The notes under the pieces are model-generated. The model worked only from the letters and a program-made list of their open reading frames with translations. It made no database searches and was not told where the DNA came from. A program made the translations under genes and the position numbers. DNA of 64,000 nucleotides from Neobacillus bataviensis. Lineage in GTDB: Bacteria; Bacillota; Bacilli; Bacillales_B; DSM-18226. Shown here piece by piece: positions 49,604-59,247 of this stretch. The stretch covers positions 372,001 through 436,000 of the forward strand of contig NZ_JAHXYW010000005.1 in assembly GCF_019969725.1 (NCBI RefSeq), read 5' to 3'. Each line of letters begins with the position of its first letter. The first letter of the stretch is position 1.

Positions 49604-50737
49604 TTAGTTGATTAATGGAACATGAATTAATACTGCTGTTCCTTTTCCAATTTTTGAATCAAATGTAATTTCACCATCGAGCAGGTCGACCCGCTCTCTC
49701 ATCCCAATCATTCCAAAAGACTCTGGCTTCTTATGGTTAATATCGAAACCTACGCCATTGTCTTTGATCAAAACGCTAATTGACGAATTGGTTATTTCCA
49801 GTCTTACTTTTATTTCACAGGCATTCGCATGCTTAAGTGCATTTTGCACTGACTCCTGAATCATGCGGAACAATGCGACTTCATACTTAGTCGGAAGCCG
49901 ACGTTCTAGGCCAATGTTCTCAAAACTAATTTTCGAGTGGTTATGATATTCTTCGATAGTACGCAGATATTTTCTGAGGGTAGGAACGAGACCTAAATCA
50001 TCTAACGCCATAGGACGTAAGTCGTAAATAATACGCCGTACCTCATATAGGGCTGAACGGACCATTTTTTTGAAACTATCTATTTCTAAAAATGCCTCTT
50101 CAACACCCCTATCACGATAGACCCGTTCAATTAAATCGGAACGGACGATAACGTTGGCGAGCATTTGCGCGGGTCCATCGTGAATCTCACGAGACAGCCG
50201 CTTCCGCTCTTCCTCCTGTGCCTCAATAATTTTCAGACCAAAATCCTGCTTCGCTTTCGCAACCTCGCCGACTTGTTTTAAGTCACTCTGCAAATAGTTC
50301 ATGACGACAGAAATTTGTGAAATGAGCTGGTCAGCCCGATCAATTGTGTCAACCAATCCAAATAGCCGGCGCTCAAGATCATCGCGTTTATCCAAAAGCT
50401 GCTTTTTATACTGCCAATTTATAGAAAGATCCATTTGCAACTGATGCGCTTTTTCATACGCATCACGGACCTCTTCCTCCGAATACTTTTTAATATTCAT
50501 ACTCACTTCAGACAGCATGACTCTCGCGTGGTGCACTTGCTTTTCTAGCTGATCTCCTTCATCATTAAGCTTGACCATCATTTGTTTGATATTGTCTAAT
50601 TCTGTTGTCATGTTGTCGTAATCTTGACGGCATTTTTCACTAATGCGAAAGATGTCACTCTTACTGCAGGTTACTGTCTCAATCATTTCTTCGCGGATTT
50701 CATCAATGGATTTCATATTAATCTGTTTAATTTTCAT
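49604..50737 (-). CDS. degS: Cytoplasmic sensor kinase DegS
   Basis: 377 residues without membrane segments: a long N-terminal coiled coil (about 30-165), then HisKA_3 with the acceptor His186 in RLSREIHDGPAQM and a HATPase domain (VQNALKHANA, IKDNGVGFD, GMIGMRERVDLL). It phosphorylates DegU. The ATG at 50737 with TGGAGGAAT is the first start and fits the B. subtilis length. Confidence 0.96.
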   Translation of the reverse strand: MKIKQINMKSIDEIREEMIETVTCSKSDIFRISEKCRQDYDNMTTELDNIKQMMVKLNDEGDQLEKQVHHARVMLSEVSMNIKKYSEEEVRDAYEKAHQLQMDLSINWQYKKQLLDKRDDLERRLFGLVDTIDRADQLISQISVVMNYLQSDLKQVGEVAKAKQDFGLKIIEAQEEERKRLSREIHDGPAQMLANVIVRSDLIERVYRDRGVEEAFLEIDSFKKMVRSALYEVRRIIYDLRPMALDDLGLVPTLRKYLRTIEEYHNHSKISFENIGLERRLPTKYEVALFRMIQESVQNALKHANACEIKVRLEITNSSISVLIKDNGVGFDINHKKPESFGMIGMRERVDLLDGEITFDSKIGKGTAVLIHVPLIN

Positions 50738-50860
50738 TTTTATTCCTCCAGGGATTGCATATTTTTCCCTTTAGGCCTTCTAACATATTTTACCTATAAA
50801 TGGAGCGTTTTGCTATTTTGAAGGCACTATCTAAAGACTTAACCCTCAAAGTTCAGTAAA

Positions 50861-50893
50861 AAGTAGTATAATGATAATATTATTCTACTACTT
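50861..50893. promoter_or_regulatory. Palindrome between degS and yvyE
   Basis: Arms AAGTAGTA (50861-50868) and TACTACTT (50886-50893) with an AT-rich centre containing TATAAT. Possible operator over a promoter; no regulator assigned. Confidence 0.4.
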
Positions 50894-51016
50894 TCATCCT
50901 ATAACACATATTAACATCACTGAACTATGATTATTATATCATTCGAATTTTACTATCATATTAAAGGTATATTACAACCATATTTTTTATTTTTTAAAAA
51001 TAGAAAGGAGTTTAAC

Positions 51017-51658
51017 ATGCTCGCAAGTTATTTTACAGTAAAAGAAACAGGAGAACACGAAATTGTAATCCAGAAATCCCGGTTTATTGCTCATATAAAA
51101 AGAGTCGAAACGGAACAGGAAGCCCAGGAATTTATTCAAGTCATTAAGAAAAAGCATTGGGACGCCACCCACAATTGTTCTGCCTATCTGATTGGCGAGC
51201 AGGATCAGATTCAAAAAGCCAATGATGACGGGGAACCAAGCGGAACGGCCGGTGTCCCGATCCTTGAAGTTTTGAAAAAGAGAAAGCTAAAGGACAGTGC
51301 CGTGGTAGTTACCCGTTATTTTGGCGGGATCAAATTAGGCGCTGGCGGTCTCATTCGCGCTTATGGCAAAGCTACCTCTGAAGGTCTTGATACCGTCGGA
51401 ATCGTTGAAAGAAAACTTGCCCAAGTCATCCATGTAAAAATTGACTACACTTGGCTCGGGAAGTTAGAAAAAGAACTTAGGGCGTCGGAATATAAACTGA
51501 AAGAAATTCACTACCTAGATAACGTCATCATTGATACGTTTGTCGAGGAAAGTAGTGTCGAAACCTTTGTCGAATGGATGGTTGAACTCACGAACGGCCA
51601 ATGCACCATCGAAAAAGGTGAAACAGTATATCTTGAGGAAGATTATATTAGGTCTTGA
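51017..51658 (+). CDS. yvyE: YigZ/IMPACT-family protein YvyE
   Basis: 213 residues with the IMPACT/UPF0029 fold: KSRFIAHIKRVETEQEAQEF, THNCSAYLIG, NDDGEPSGTAGVPILEVL and VVVTRYFGGIKLGAGGLIRAY. The C-terminal ferredoxin-like domain is of the EF-G type. Related proteins regulate translation or Gcn2-type signalling in eukaryotes; the bacterial role is unclear. The ATG at 51017 is chosen for AAAGGAG 6 bases upstream. It is divergent from degS, as in B. subtilis. Confidence 0.93.
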   Translation: MLASYFTVKETGEHEIVIQKSRFIAHIKRVETEQEAQEFIQVIKKKHWDATHNCSAYLIGEQDQIQKANDDGEPSGTAGVPILEVLKKRKLKDSAVVVTRYFGGIKLGAGGLIRAYGKATSEGLDTVGIVERKLAQVIHVKIDYTWLGKLEKELRASEYKLKEIHYLDNVIIDTFVEESSVETFVEWMVELTNGQCTIEKGETVYLEEDYIRS

Positions 51659-51682
51659 GATAGATTACAATTGGGAAAATTT

Positions 51683-51709
51683 AAAGGGGCTCAAAGTATG
51701 AGTCCCTTT
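51683..51709. terminator. Bidirectional terminator between yvyE and tagO
   Basis: Arms AAAGGGGCTCA (51683-51693) and TGAGTCCCTTT (51699-51709), one mismatch, between convergent genes. Confidence 0.8.
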
Positions 51710-51711
51710 TG

Positions 51712-52776
51712 TCATGAGCGGTCCTTTGCAGTGGTTGTTTTTAGCGTCTGGACGATATTTAGTAATGGGCGGTAGTCTCGTCCCATAAGGCCGATTTTTT
51801 CGGCAATGATTTCAATAAGAAGAATAACTACAGCGATTAAAAATAAGGCGCCGCCAATACGGGCTTGTGAATAAATGACAGCAACCAGTCCAAAAAACGC
51901 TGCCATTGCATAAATAAGCAGAACAGTCTGGCGGTGTGAATAGCCCATGCGCAGCATACAATGATGCAAATGAGATTTGTCAGGTGCGGACAAAGGCTTT
52001 TTGTTAATAATACGCCGAAGTATTGCGAAAAATGTATCCGAAATCGGCACTCCAAGAATGATTACAGGAATTACAAAGGAAATAAAGGTGACATTTTTAA
52101 AACCAAGAAGGGACAAAACTGAGATGATAAACCCTAAAAACAATGCCCCGGTATCCCCCATAAAAATACTGGCCGGATGGAAATTGTAAAATAAAAATCC
52201 TAGTGTACTTGCCAGTACAATTAATCCAACCGCAACAACATATAAATTCCCCTGAATGATTGCCATCCCCGAAATTGTTATTAACGCAATTGACGATACC
52301 CCAGCAGCAAGTCCGTCCAATCCATCAATGAGATTAATGGCATTGGTGATTCCAACAATCCAAAGGATCGTAATCGGAATACTTAAAAAACCAAATTGCA
52401 GCTGACCGCCAAACGGCAGATTAATAAAGACAACTTGCAAGTTTCCGAAAAAAACAACGGTACAAGCGGCTGCCAGTTGGCCAATTAGTTTATATTTTGC
52501 GGGCAGCTCAAACAAATCGTCACAAAGGCCGGTAAGGATGATAATCAAACAGCCGATAAGTATCGCAGGCGAGTAGGGGTTTCCAGGCCTTAAGAGGATC
52601 ATTCCAGCCATAAAGCTGATAAATATTGCTAAGCCTCCGAGTCTTGGCATAATCGATTGATGGACCTTTCGATGGTTTGGCCTATCAGTGGCTCCAATAA
52701 GGAAGGCTAATTTTTTTATGAGTGGAGTAATAAGTATTGATACGAAAAAACATACTATCAAGGTAAGAAAAAGCAT
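51712..52776 (-). CDS. tagO: Undecaprenyl-phosphate GlcNAc-1-phosphate transferase TagO
   Basis: 354 residues, about eleven membrane helices, MraY/WecA family. Motifs: CDDLFELPAKYKL, NAINLIDGLDGLAAG, FMGDTGALFLGF and the His-rich KSHLHHCMLRMG. It transfers GlcNAc-1-phosphate to undecaprenyl phosphate, the first step of teichoic-acid linkage-unit synthesis. The ATG at 52776 is chosen for AAGGAGG 8 bases upstream. Its position after yvyE and degSU is close to tagO in B. subtilis. A very similar second copy lies at 59248-60309. Confidence 0.93.
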   Translation of the reverse strand: MLFLTLIVCFFVSILITPLIKKLAFLIGATDRPNHRKVHQSIMPRLGGLAIFISFMAGMILLRPGNPYSPAILIGCLIIILTGLCDDLFELPAKYKLIGQLAAACTVVFFGNLQVVFINLPFGGQLQFGFLSIPITILWIVGITNAINLIDGLDGLAAGVSSIALITISGMAIIQGNLYVVAVGLIVLASTLGFLFYNFHPASIFMGDTGALFLGFIISVLSLLGFKNVTFISFVIPVIILGVPISDTFFAILRRIINKKPLSAPDKSHLHHCMLRMGYSHRQTVLLIYAMAAFFGLVAVIYSQARIGGALFLIAVVILLIEIIAEKIGLMGRDYRPLLNIVQTLKTTTAKDRS

Positions 52777-52858
52777 AAAAAAATCCTCCTTAATAGTAAG
52801 TTTGTCCATTAAACAGAAATCAAAAACAAACAAATCATAGTAAAAATCGGAAAAAATA

Positions 52859-52891
52859 AAAAGAGGCAATCCCCTAAAGGAATTGCCTTTT
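52859..52891 (-). terminator. Terminator of the nucleotide phosphoesterase gene
   Basis: Arms AAAAGGCAATTCC / GGGATTGCCTCTT on the minus strand followed by a T-rich tail. Confidence 0.75.
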
Positions 52892-52903
52892 AATCAAGAC
52901 GGA

Positions 52904-55900
52904 TTACTTAATCCAAGCTCCATCTTTACCTACTTTGTATTTGCCGATAGTAGTATTAGCAGCCATTTTACCATCATTATATAGATAGTACCACTTATTG
53001 CCAACCTGTACCCAGCCTGTTAACATAGCACCGCTGTTTGCTAGGTAATACCAGTTCTTTCCTGTTAATAACCAGCCAGTTTTCATAACACCAGTAGTTG
53101 TATCAAGGAAGTACCACTTCTTGTTCACAAGTATCCAACCGGTTTTCATAACACCGTGAATGTCAAAGAAGTACCACTTGCCATTTATTTGTGCCCAGTT
53201 AACTTTCATATCGCCGTTAACAGCATCTAAATAGTACTTTTTGTTACCTTCTTGAATCCAGCCGGTTTGCATAGCACCAGCAGTGTCTTCATCTTCGCTA
53301 AAGAAGTACCACTTGCCATTTACTTTCACCCAGCCAGTTTCCATGATGCCTTCTTTGTTGAAGTGATACCATATACCATCTTCATCGTGAAGCCACTTAT
53401 TTGTGTAAAGCTCTTCCGTTTCAGGATCAACATAAGACCAAACGTCGTTTCCATCTTCATCCTGGGAATAGATCCAGCCTGTTTGTGCTTCAACAGTAAT
53501 ATCAAATGGAGCTAAGTTTCCAGTCCTATCAGTGATGTCTAAACGAATTACTGTACCTTTTGCAAATGTTTGTCCCATCGGGATTTCAAAGTAACCTTGA
53601 TCATCAGCAGTTGCAGTTCCTAAAACTTCGCCGTCAACTTTTGCTACAACCTTTGCACCTGGCTCAGTTGTACCATAAAGTGTATCGTCATAGTTTGTTA
53701 CTGAAACTTGCGGCTCTTCAACAAAGTTATCAATTAAGATACGACCTTCAATTTGTGCAGAAACAGGTTGCGGTAAGGATTTGAAGTACTGAATGAATCC
53801 GTCTAAATCCACCACGTTTGTTACACGATTTTTACCAGACTTAAGGACTGCGAAGCCGTCTCCGCCATCTGCCATGAAGTTGTTTACAGTAATTGTGTAT
53901 TCAGCTTCTGGATCGATTAATGAACCATCTTCAAGATAAATATCAAGAACTTTACTGCCATAAGGCTGTGAATCCGTCCAAGTATAACGAAGACCAGAAA
54001 CTGCCATGATTTTGTTATAGCTTGGTGGTGCTTGGAATTGTTGATTTAATAACGTTCTGATTTGGTCACCAGTGACAGTCATTGTTACTAGGTCATTACC
54101 AAATGGTTGAACTTTGAATAAATCGCCCCAAGTGATGGTTCCGCCTGGAAGTGGGTTACGGATACCGCCTGAATTCATAAATCCTAATTCAGTACCAGTA
54201 ACTTTGCGCATACCATCGGCAATTAAATTACCAAGTGCTGATTCACCTGAAGCATTTGCTACGTTTGTGATTGGAGCTGAAGTAGAACCAACTACTTGGC
54301 TGACAATCGGTTTGATGTCTTCTTGATAGCTGTCAAGTTCAGCTTTGATTTTTGCATCAGCAGTAATTTTGCTGTGAAGTGTATCTACAACTTCTGCTTT
54401 GCGGTCAATAATATCACCAGTAACAGCATCAATAGTTAAGTCAATATCTGAGAATGCTGTACCATAAGACCAAGATTGTACTAAAGTCTTGTTATCAACA
54501 GTTGTATTTAAATATTTGTGATCATGTGCACCATAAATAACGTCAACTGAAGGATCAATTACTTTAGCCATGTCAACAACTTTTCCAGTTGCTGCTGTAC
54601 CATCTGTTTTTGAAGTTCCTGGATCGTGAGCAAGAACGACAATTGTTTTTACACCTTTATCTGTTAATTCTTTTGCGTATTTATTAATAGCAGTTACTTC
54701 ATCTGTGAATTTTACACCTGCAACGCCGCTTGGAGTAACGATTAATGGAGTTTCAGTTGTTACAACACCGATAAAGCCGATTTTCACGCCATCAACTTCT
54801 TTTACCACGTATGGAGGTAAAATATTTTCATTAGTCTTTTCATCGACAACGTTTGCTACTACATAAGGGAAGTTAGCGCCTGTAAACTTGCCATACTTCG
54901 CTTCGTATTTTTCAGTCTTTGGATTGCTGCCGCCGTAAATCAGACGCTTCATTTCGGCAACGCCTTCGTCAAATTCATGGTTACCGATTGTACCAACATC
55001 AATGCCAATTTCATTCATCATGCGGATAGTTGGTTCGTCTTGCATAAGAGCAGATACTGGAGGGCTTGCTCCAACAAGGTCTCCGGCTTGAACCATTAGG
55101 GTATTGGCAGGGTTTGTTGCTTCTCTTTCTTTCATGTAAGCAGCAAGCCATTCGATACCGCCTGAATAATCAACTGTTTTTCCTGAAGCATCTTTAATAG
55201 ATCTCCAAGTGTCAAGCTGACCATGGAAATCGTTGATACCTAATAATTGAATGTGTACGTTTTGATCTAAAGTGTATTGCTCAAATCCATCTGCTAATGG
55301 AGCAACATCCTTCACGTTTGGTGCAGATGCTAAAACATTTTTCGCAGCTGGTGAAGATTTAAAGGTTAATGTTTTCGCTGCACCGTTAATAGGAGCGATT
55401 TTCCAGTTGTTATCCGCGGAAGGATTAACAACACCTTGTTCTTTGATATAATCCATCAAAATTTGACGGTTTTCATAAGGAGAATCAACTACAACCTTTG
55501 CAGTTCCGCCCTTTGTTCCTGGGAAATTACCGCCGCCGCTTGCACGATAGTTGTTTGTAGCAACAATGAATTTTTGATCTGGATCAATTGGATTTCCGTT
55601 CATATCTGTAAAGTTGATGATACGGTGAGCATCAGCATTCACTACATCACCAGTCGTATAGTTATAGCGGGCTGGCTGTGTTACATCAATTTGATACTTA
55701 ACACCATCGATCACATCAAAATTGTAAGTTTGGAAACCATAATCGATTAATTCTTGAGCATTCGCATTATTCGGATCGATTTTATTAAATTGGGATGCAG
55801 ACATTTCTAACCATTCTTTAACTTGCGCACCTGTTAGTTCAACTGCTTTTAAAGTGTTGTTAAACAAATAAAGGTCATTGGCACTCTTAATAGAAAGATC

Positions 55901-57298
55901 GCCTTTTACGATATTTGTATAATCTGTTGCACCTTGACGGCCAGCTTTAAATGGAGCTCCAGCAGAAATAACTGGAATATCCTTTAATTCCGGCTTATTC
56001 GTTGCAATCCACTTTTTAACGTAATCAGTTTGTGCATTGTTTACGATTTGGATGGTTGGATCGTCCATAACACGTGAGAAATAGCTAAACATTGGAGAAG
56101 ATGTTTCACCAATTTTTCCGCGTACATATGCAAGTGTTGCATCGTGTTCTGGTTTAACAGCATCAACTATTGATTGATCCACAGCAGTTGTCGCTGTTAC
56201 AGGCATGTCGACAGATTTTGATGCAGTTTTATCTGCTGTCCATTTTCCATTTTCATCTTGTACTAATGCTAAGTCTAGTACCCCAAGGTTATTGCCCCAG
56301 AAGCCTGCTTCAACAGCAGGTGTTCCGTTGATTGTACCCTGTTTTGTGTCAAGTCCTGGTAAATCCGCGTTGGCTAAATTGCTTCCTTGGTGGAACTCTT
56401 TACCAGCAGGGAAGGCATAGTGAGCATGACCAAATAGAAGGGCATCAATGCCAGTCACTTTACTTAATGAGAATACGGCGTTTTCTGCATCTTGTTGGCC
56501 ATCATTTGTAACGTCACAGCCGGAGTGAGCAATCGCAACAATAACGTCTGCACCCTTAGACTTCATTTCAGCTACATATTTTTCTGCTGTTTTAACGATA
56601 TCTTTTACGATTACTTTACCTTGAAGGTTATCTTTATCCCACTGAAGGATTTGTGGTGGAGCGAAACCTACCACACCAACGTTTACTGTATGTTCAACAC
56701 CATTAACATCCTTAATCTTTTTAGGGATAATTTGATATGGTGTGAAATAGTTTTGATCATTTGTTGGATCATTGTCATGATCATCCTTGTAAATGTTAGC
56801 GTTTACAATTGGATACGGAGCATTTTTCATTGCAGTGTTAAGGAAGTCTAAACCATAGTTGAACTCATGGTTTCCTACGATACCGCCATCATAGTTTAAT
56901 AGCTTCATAGCTTTAAACATTGGGTGTGTTTCATCAGCAGTTAATGGCTTTACTTTTGCTACATAGTCAGCCATTGGATTTCCTTGCAATAAATCACCGG
57001 CATCAAATAACATTGAGTTACTTGGGTCTACCTCTGATCTTGCTTGTTGAATCAAGCTTGCTGTTTTTGCCAAGCCGTAGTTAATACCCTTATCAGTATC
57101 TTGGTAGTAATCGTATGCCATTGCAGCATCATGCAAGTCAGTTGTTTCCAAAATACGAAGTGTAGCCGTGTTTCCTGTTACTGCAGCTTTCGCTGTATGT
57201 GGGAAAATATTAAATGGAACTGTTGTAAGCGCTAACGCAACAGCCAGAGAACTATTGAGCATGCGTCTCTTCATGCTTCTCTTTATCTTTCTCTTCAC
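52904..57298 (-). CDS. Secreted double-headed nucleotide phosphoesterase (YfkN-like) with wall-binding repeats
   Basis: 1464 residues. Signal peptide at about 1-40; first metallophosphatase (ETTDLHDAAM, FDAGDLLQGN, GNHEFNYGL, AHSGCD) with a 5'-nucleotidase C domain, a CpdB-like 2',3'-cyclic phosphodiesterase unit; second metallophosphatase (INDFHGQLD, QAGDLVGAS, GNHEFDEG) with its C domain (NSGGIRNPLPGG), a UshA-like 5'-nucleotidase; an Ig-like domain at about 1190-1270; then seven repeats of the GWVQVGNKWYYL type. B. subtilis YfkN has the same two enzymes but a sortase anchor; here choline-binding-type repeats replace it. It scavenges phosphate and nucleosides outside the cell. GTG at 57298 is the likely start. 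Confidence 0.9.
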   Translation of the reverse strand: MKRKIKRSMKRRMLNSSLAVALALTTVPFNIFPHTAKAAVTGNTATLRILETTDLHDAAMAYDYYQDTDKGINYGLAKTASLIQQARSEVDPSNSMLFDAGDLLQGNPMADYVAKVKPLTADETHPMFKAMKLLNYDGGIVGNHEFNYGLDFLNTAMKNAPYPIVNANIYKDDHDNDPTNDQNYFTPYQIIPKKIKDVNGVEHTVNVGVVGFAPPQILQWDKDNLQGKVIVKDIVKTAEKYVAEMKSKGADVIVAIAHSGCDVTNDGQQDAENAVFSLSKVTGIDALLFGHAHYAFPAGKEFHQGSNLANADLPGLDTKQGTINGTPAVEAGFWGNNLGVLDLALVQDENGKWTADKTASKSVDMPVTATTAVDQSIVDAVKPEHDATLAYVRGKIGETSSPMFSYFSRVMDDPTIQIVNNAQTDYVKKWIATNKPELKDIPVISAGAPFKAGRQGATDYTNIVKGDLSIKSANDLYLFNNTLKAVELTGAQVKEWLEMSASQFNKIDPNNANAQELIDYGFQTYNFDVIDGVKYQIDVTQPARYNYTTGDVVNADAHRIINFTDMNGNPIDPDQKFIVATNNYRASGGGNFPGTKGGTAKVVVDSPYENRQILMDYIKEQGVVNPSADNNWKIAPINGAAKTLTFKSSPAAKNVLASAPNVKDVAPLADGFEQYTLDQNVHIQLLGINDFHGQLDTWRSIKDASGKTVDYSGGIEWLAAYMKEREATNPANTLMVQAGDLVGASPPVSALMQDEPTIRMMNEIGIDVGTIGNHEFDEGVAEMKRLIYGGSNPKTEKYEAKYGKFTGANFPYVVANVVDEKTNENILPPYVVKEVDGVKIGFIGVVTTETPLIVTPSGVAGVKFTDEVTAINKYAKELTDKGVKTIVVLAHDPGTSKTDGTAATGKVVDMAKVIDPSVDVIYGAHDHKYLNTTVDNKTLVQSWSYGTAFSDIDLTIDAVTGDIIDRKAEVVDTLHSKITADAKIKAELDSYQEDIKPIVSQVVGSTSAPITNVANASGESALGNLIADGMRKVTGTELGFMNSGGIRNPLPGGTITWGDLFKVQPFGNDLVTMTVTGDQIRTLLNQQFQAPPSYNKIMAVSGLRYTWTDSQPYGSKVLDIYLEDGSLIDPEAEYTITVNNFMADGGDGFAVLKSGKNRVTNVVDLDGFIQYFKSLPQPVSAQIEGRILIDNFVEEPQVSVTNYDDTLYGTTEPGAKVVAKVDGEVLGTATADDQGYFEIPMGQTFAKGTVIRLDITDRTGNLAPFDITVEAQTGWIYSQDEDGNDVWSYVDPETEELYTNKWLHDEDGIWYHFNKEGIMETGWVKVNGKWYFFSEDEDTAGAMQTGWIQEGNKKYYLDAVNGDMKVNWAQINGKWYFFDIHGVMKTGWILVNKKWYFLDTTTGVMKTGWLLTGKNWYYLANSGAMLTGWVQVGNKWYYLYNDGKMAANTTIGKYKVGKDGAWIK

Positions 57299-57480
57299 AC
57301 TTTTTCCGCCCTTCGACAAAAAATATTTGTATTGCAAGACTATTCTACTAATTTTTCAAATAGATTCATAGTCTTTTTTGTAAAATAAATGTTAGTAATT
57401 TGATGAAAGTTCGTAAATTATTTTTAGCTCGAATATTTAGAATTTTCAAGGGTTCGAGCGGCTTATTATTTAAAATCATA
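57299..57480. other. Intergenic region between the phosphoesterase and LCP genes (left part)
   Basis: AT-rich with no gene. It holds an inverted repeat GCTCGAA (57427-57433) / TTCGAGC (57453-57459) of unknown role. Confidence 0.4.
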
Positions 57481-57507
57481 TGTAACATTTCCAATCTGAA
57501 AAACGTC
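57481..57507 (+). promoter_or_regulatory. ECF sigma (sigma-X-like) promoter of the LCP gene
   Basis: TGTAAC (57481-57486), 17 bases, CGTC (57504-57507). This matches the B. subtilis sigma-X/sigma-W class (TGTAAC or TGAAAC, N16-17, CGTC or CGAC). B. subtilis lytR is known to have a sigma-X promoter, which supports the assignment. Confidence 0.65.
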
Positions 57508-57677
57508 TATTTTGGGGAAGTTCTCTGCAGGAAAGGTGGAAAATGGAAGAATTATATTTTTCAAATTTCGACACTAAACTACAGTTTACGTAGCTGTAAA
57601 AAAAGGGTAAAATGTAAATTGGTCTTTTATACTTTTAAAAATGAATCATGATGATATTGATATAAAGGAGAAAATAT

Positions 57678-58760
57678 ATGTCCGAAATTCAACGCTCACA
57701 GCGTAAAGCGCAGAAGAAGAGAAAGATCCGGAAAAAGCGGGTTTTTATGTGGATTTTCGTTCCGTTTTTAATTGTTGCCCTATGTAGTGCCGCATATGCA
57801 ACCTTTTTGCTTAAAAAAGCGGAATCAGTCGTCAATAAATCATATAAACCCGTACAGACCGTATCAAAAAGAACGGTCAAGGCTAACCCCGATATGGATA
57901 ATATCTCAATCCTCTTGATTGGGGTGGATGAAAGTAAGAGCCGGAAGAAGCAATATGGCGATGCGGTCCGATCTGATGCCCTTTTGGTGGCAACCTTAAA
58001 CAAAAAGGAAAAGTCCGTCAAGCTGTTGAGTATACCGCGTGATTCGTATGTGTATATTCCCGACAAAGATAAATATGATAAAATTACCCATGCTCATGCA
58101 TACGGCGGTCCGAAGTATACAATCGATACGGTACAAAACCTGCTAGATATTCCAATTGACTATTATGTTAAAGTAAACTTTTATGCCTTTATTGATGTGG
58201 TAAATGCTTTAGATGGAATTGATGTCGATGTCCCATATGCTATTTCAGAAAAGGACTCAGAAGACCATCACAATGCTATCAACTTAAAACCTGGCTTCCA
58301 AACGCTGAATGGCGAGCAGGCGCTGGCTCTTGCAAGAACGCGCCATAAGGATACCGATGTAATGCGCGGGATGAGACAGCAGGAAATTATTAAAGCGATT
58401 TTCAAAAAAGCACTATCTCTTGGTTCCATTACCAAGCATGCTGACATGATTGAAGCAGTTGGCGATAATATGCAGACGAATATGTCCTTTAATGATATGA
58501 AGTCGTTGATGGATTATGGCCTTGCAGGCAGCGGCTTAAAAATAGACACCTTGAACTTAAAGGGTGCGGACGATTATATTAACCGGGTTTACTACTACAA
58601 GCTTGATGAAGCATCGCTCGAAGAAACGAAATCTATCTTAAAAGCCCATTTAGCTGCCGATTCAACTGCTGATGACGCCAGCACAACAGACAGCACAAAT
58701 GGCAGCAGTGATTCTGATTCAAATTCTACTGATACAAACTCCAGCGAAAATAACAATTAG
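57678..58760 (+). CDS. LytR-CpsA-Psr (LCP) wall polymer transferase
   Basis: 360 residues: a basic cytoplasmic head, one membrane helix at about 22-46, then the LCP domain (ISILLIGVDESKSR, SDALLVATLN, LLSIPRDSYVYIP, LARTRHKDTDVMRGMRQQ). The Arg and Asp residues in these motifs bind the polyprenyl diphosphate. A Ser/Asp/Thr tail follows. LCP enzymes attach teichoic acids or other glycopolymers to peptidoglycan outside the membrane. AAAGGAGAAAA precedes the ATG. It resembles TagU/LytR or TagT; I do not choose between them. An ECF-sigma promoter suggests wall-stress control. Confidence 0.92.
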   Translation: MSEIQRSQRKAQKKRKIRKKRVFMWIFVPFLIVALCSAAYATFLLKKAESVVNKSYKPVQTVSKRTVKANPDMDNISILLIGVDESKSRKKQYGDAVRSDALLVATLNKKEKSVKLLSIPRDSYVYIPDKDKYDKITHAHAYGGPKYTIDTVQNLLDIPIDYYVKVNFYAFIDVVNALDGIDVDVPYAISEKDSEDHHNAINLKPGFQTLNGEQALALARTRHKDTDVMRGMRQQEIIKAIFKKALSLGSITKHADMIEAVGDNMQTNMSFNDMKSLMDYGLAGSGLKIDTLNLKGADDYINRVYYYKLDEASLEETKSILKAHLAADSTADDASTTDSTNGSSDSDSNSTDTNSSENNN

Positions 58761-58761
58761 T

Positions 58762-58800
58762 AAAAAAAGCCGCATCATAATTCGTGATGCGGCTTTTTTT
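58762..58800. terminator. Bidirectional terminator between LCP and GtrA genes
   Basis: Perfect arms AAAAAAAGCCGCATCA and TGATGCGGCTTTTTTT, seven-base loop. Confidence 0.93.
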
Positions 58801-59161
58801 TATTGAATGTCCATTTTTGATTTAAGAAAAAATTTACGAACATGCCTAGGAAAGTCGAAATAACTTGAGCTGCTGCAGAATGGGTATTTAATTGATCCAC
58901 CAATATGAATAGAGATAAAGTGTTAATTCCAAGCGTAATAAGATTAACGACAACAAATTTTAGAAATAGTGTCAGCGTGCCTGACTTTTCTTGAAACACC
59001 CAGTTTTTATTCCAAAAAAAACTGTTAACGGTTCCCAAGCCATAGGCAATGATATTCGCTATTAAATAATTTATTCCCAGATAAACGAACAGAGTGAAAC
59101 TCCCTATCGTAATGAGAGTATTGAAGATACCCACAGCACCAAACTTTAAAAACTTCGTCAT
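58775..59161 (-). CDS. GtrA-family membrane protein
   Basis: 128 residues with four helices and the GtrA pattern FLKFGAVGIFNTLITIGSF, GTVNSFFWNKNWVF and FVNFFLNQKWTF. GtrA proteins are thought to flip or help flip polyprenyl-linked sugars across the membrane for surface-polymer decoration. ATG at 59161 is preferred over the upstream start at 59191 because GGTGG lies nearby. Its last codons lie inside the bidirectional terminator. The glycan context (two TagO genes, GT4) fits. Confidence 0.88.
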   Translation of the reverse strand: MTKFLKFGAVGIFNTLITIGSFTLFVYLGINYLIANIIAYGLGTVNSFFWNKNWVFQEKSGTLTLFLKFVVVNLITLGINTLSLFILVDQLNTHSAAAQVISTFLGMFVNFFLNQKWTFNKKKPHHEL

Positions 59162-59213
59162 ATTGATAATTCCACCATTTTTTAGGAACATTATACATTT
59201 TTTTATAACGAAG

Positions 59214-59243
59214 AAAAAGCCTGACCGCTTTGGCCAGGCTTTA
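59214..59243 (-). terminator. Terminator of the second tagO-like gene
   Basis: Arms AAAGCCTGGCC / GGTCAGGCTTT followed by TTC on the minus strand. Confidence 0.75.
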
Positions 59244-59247
59244 CATC

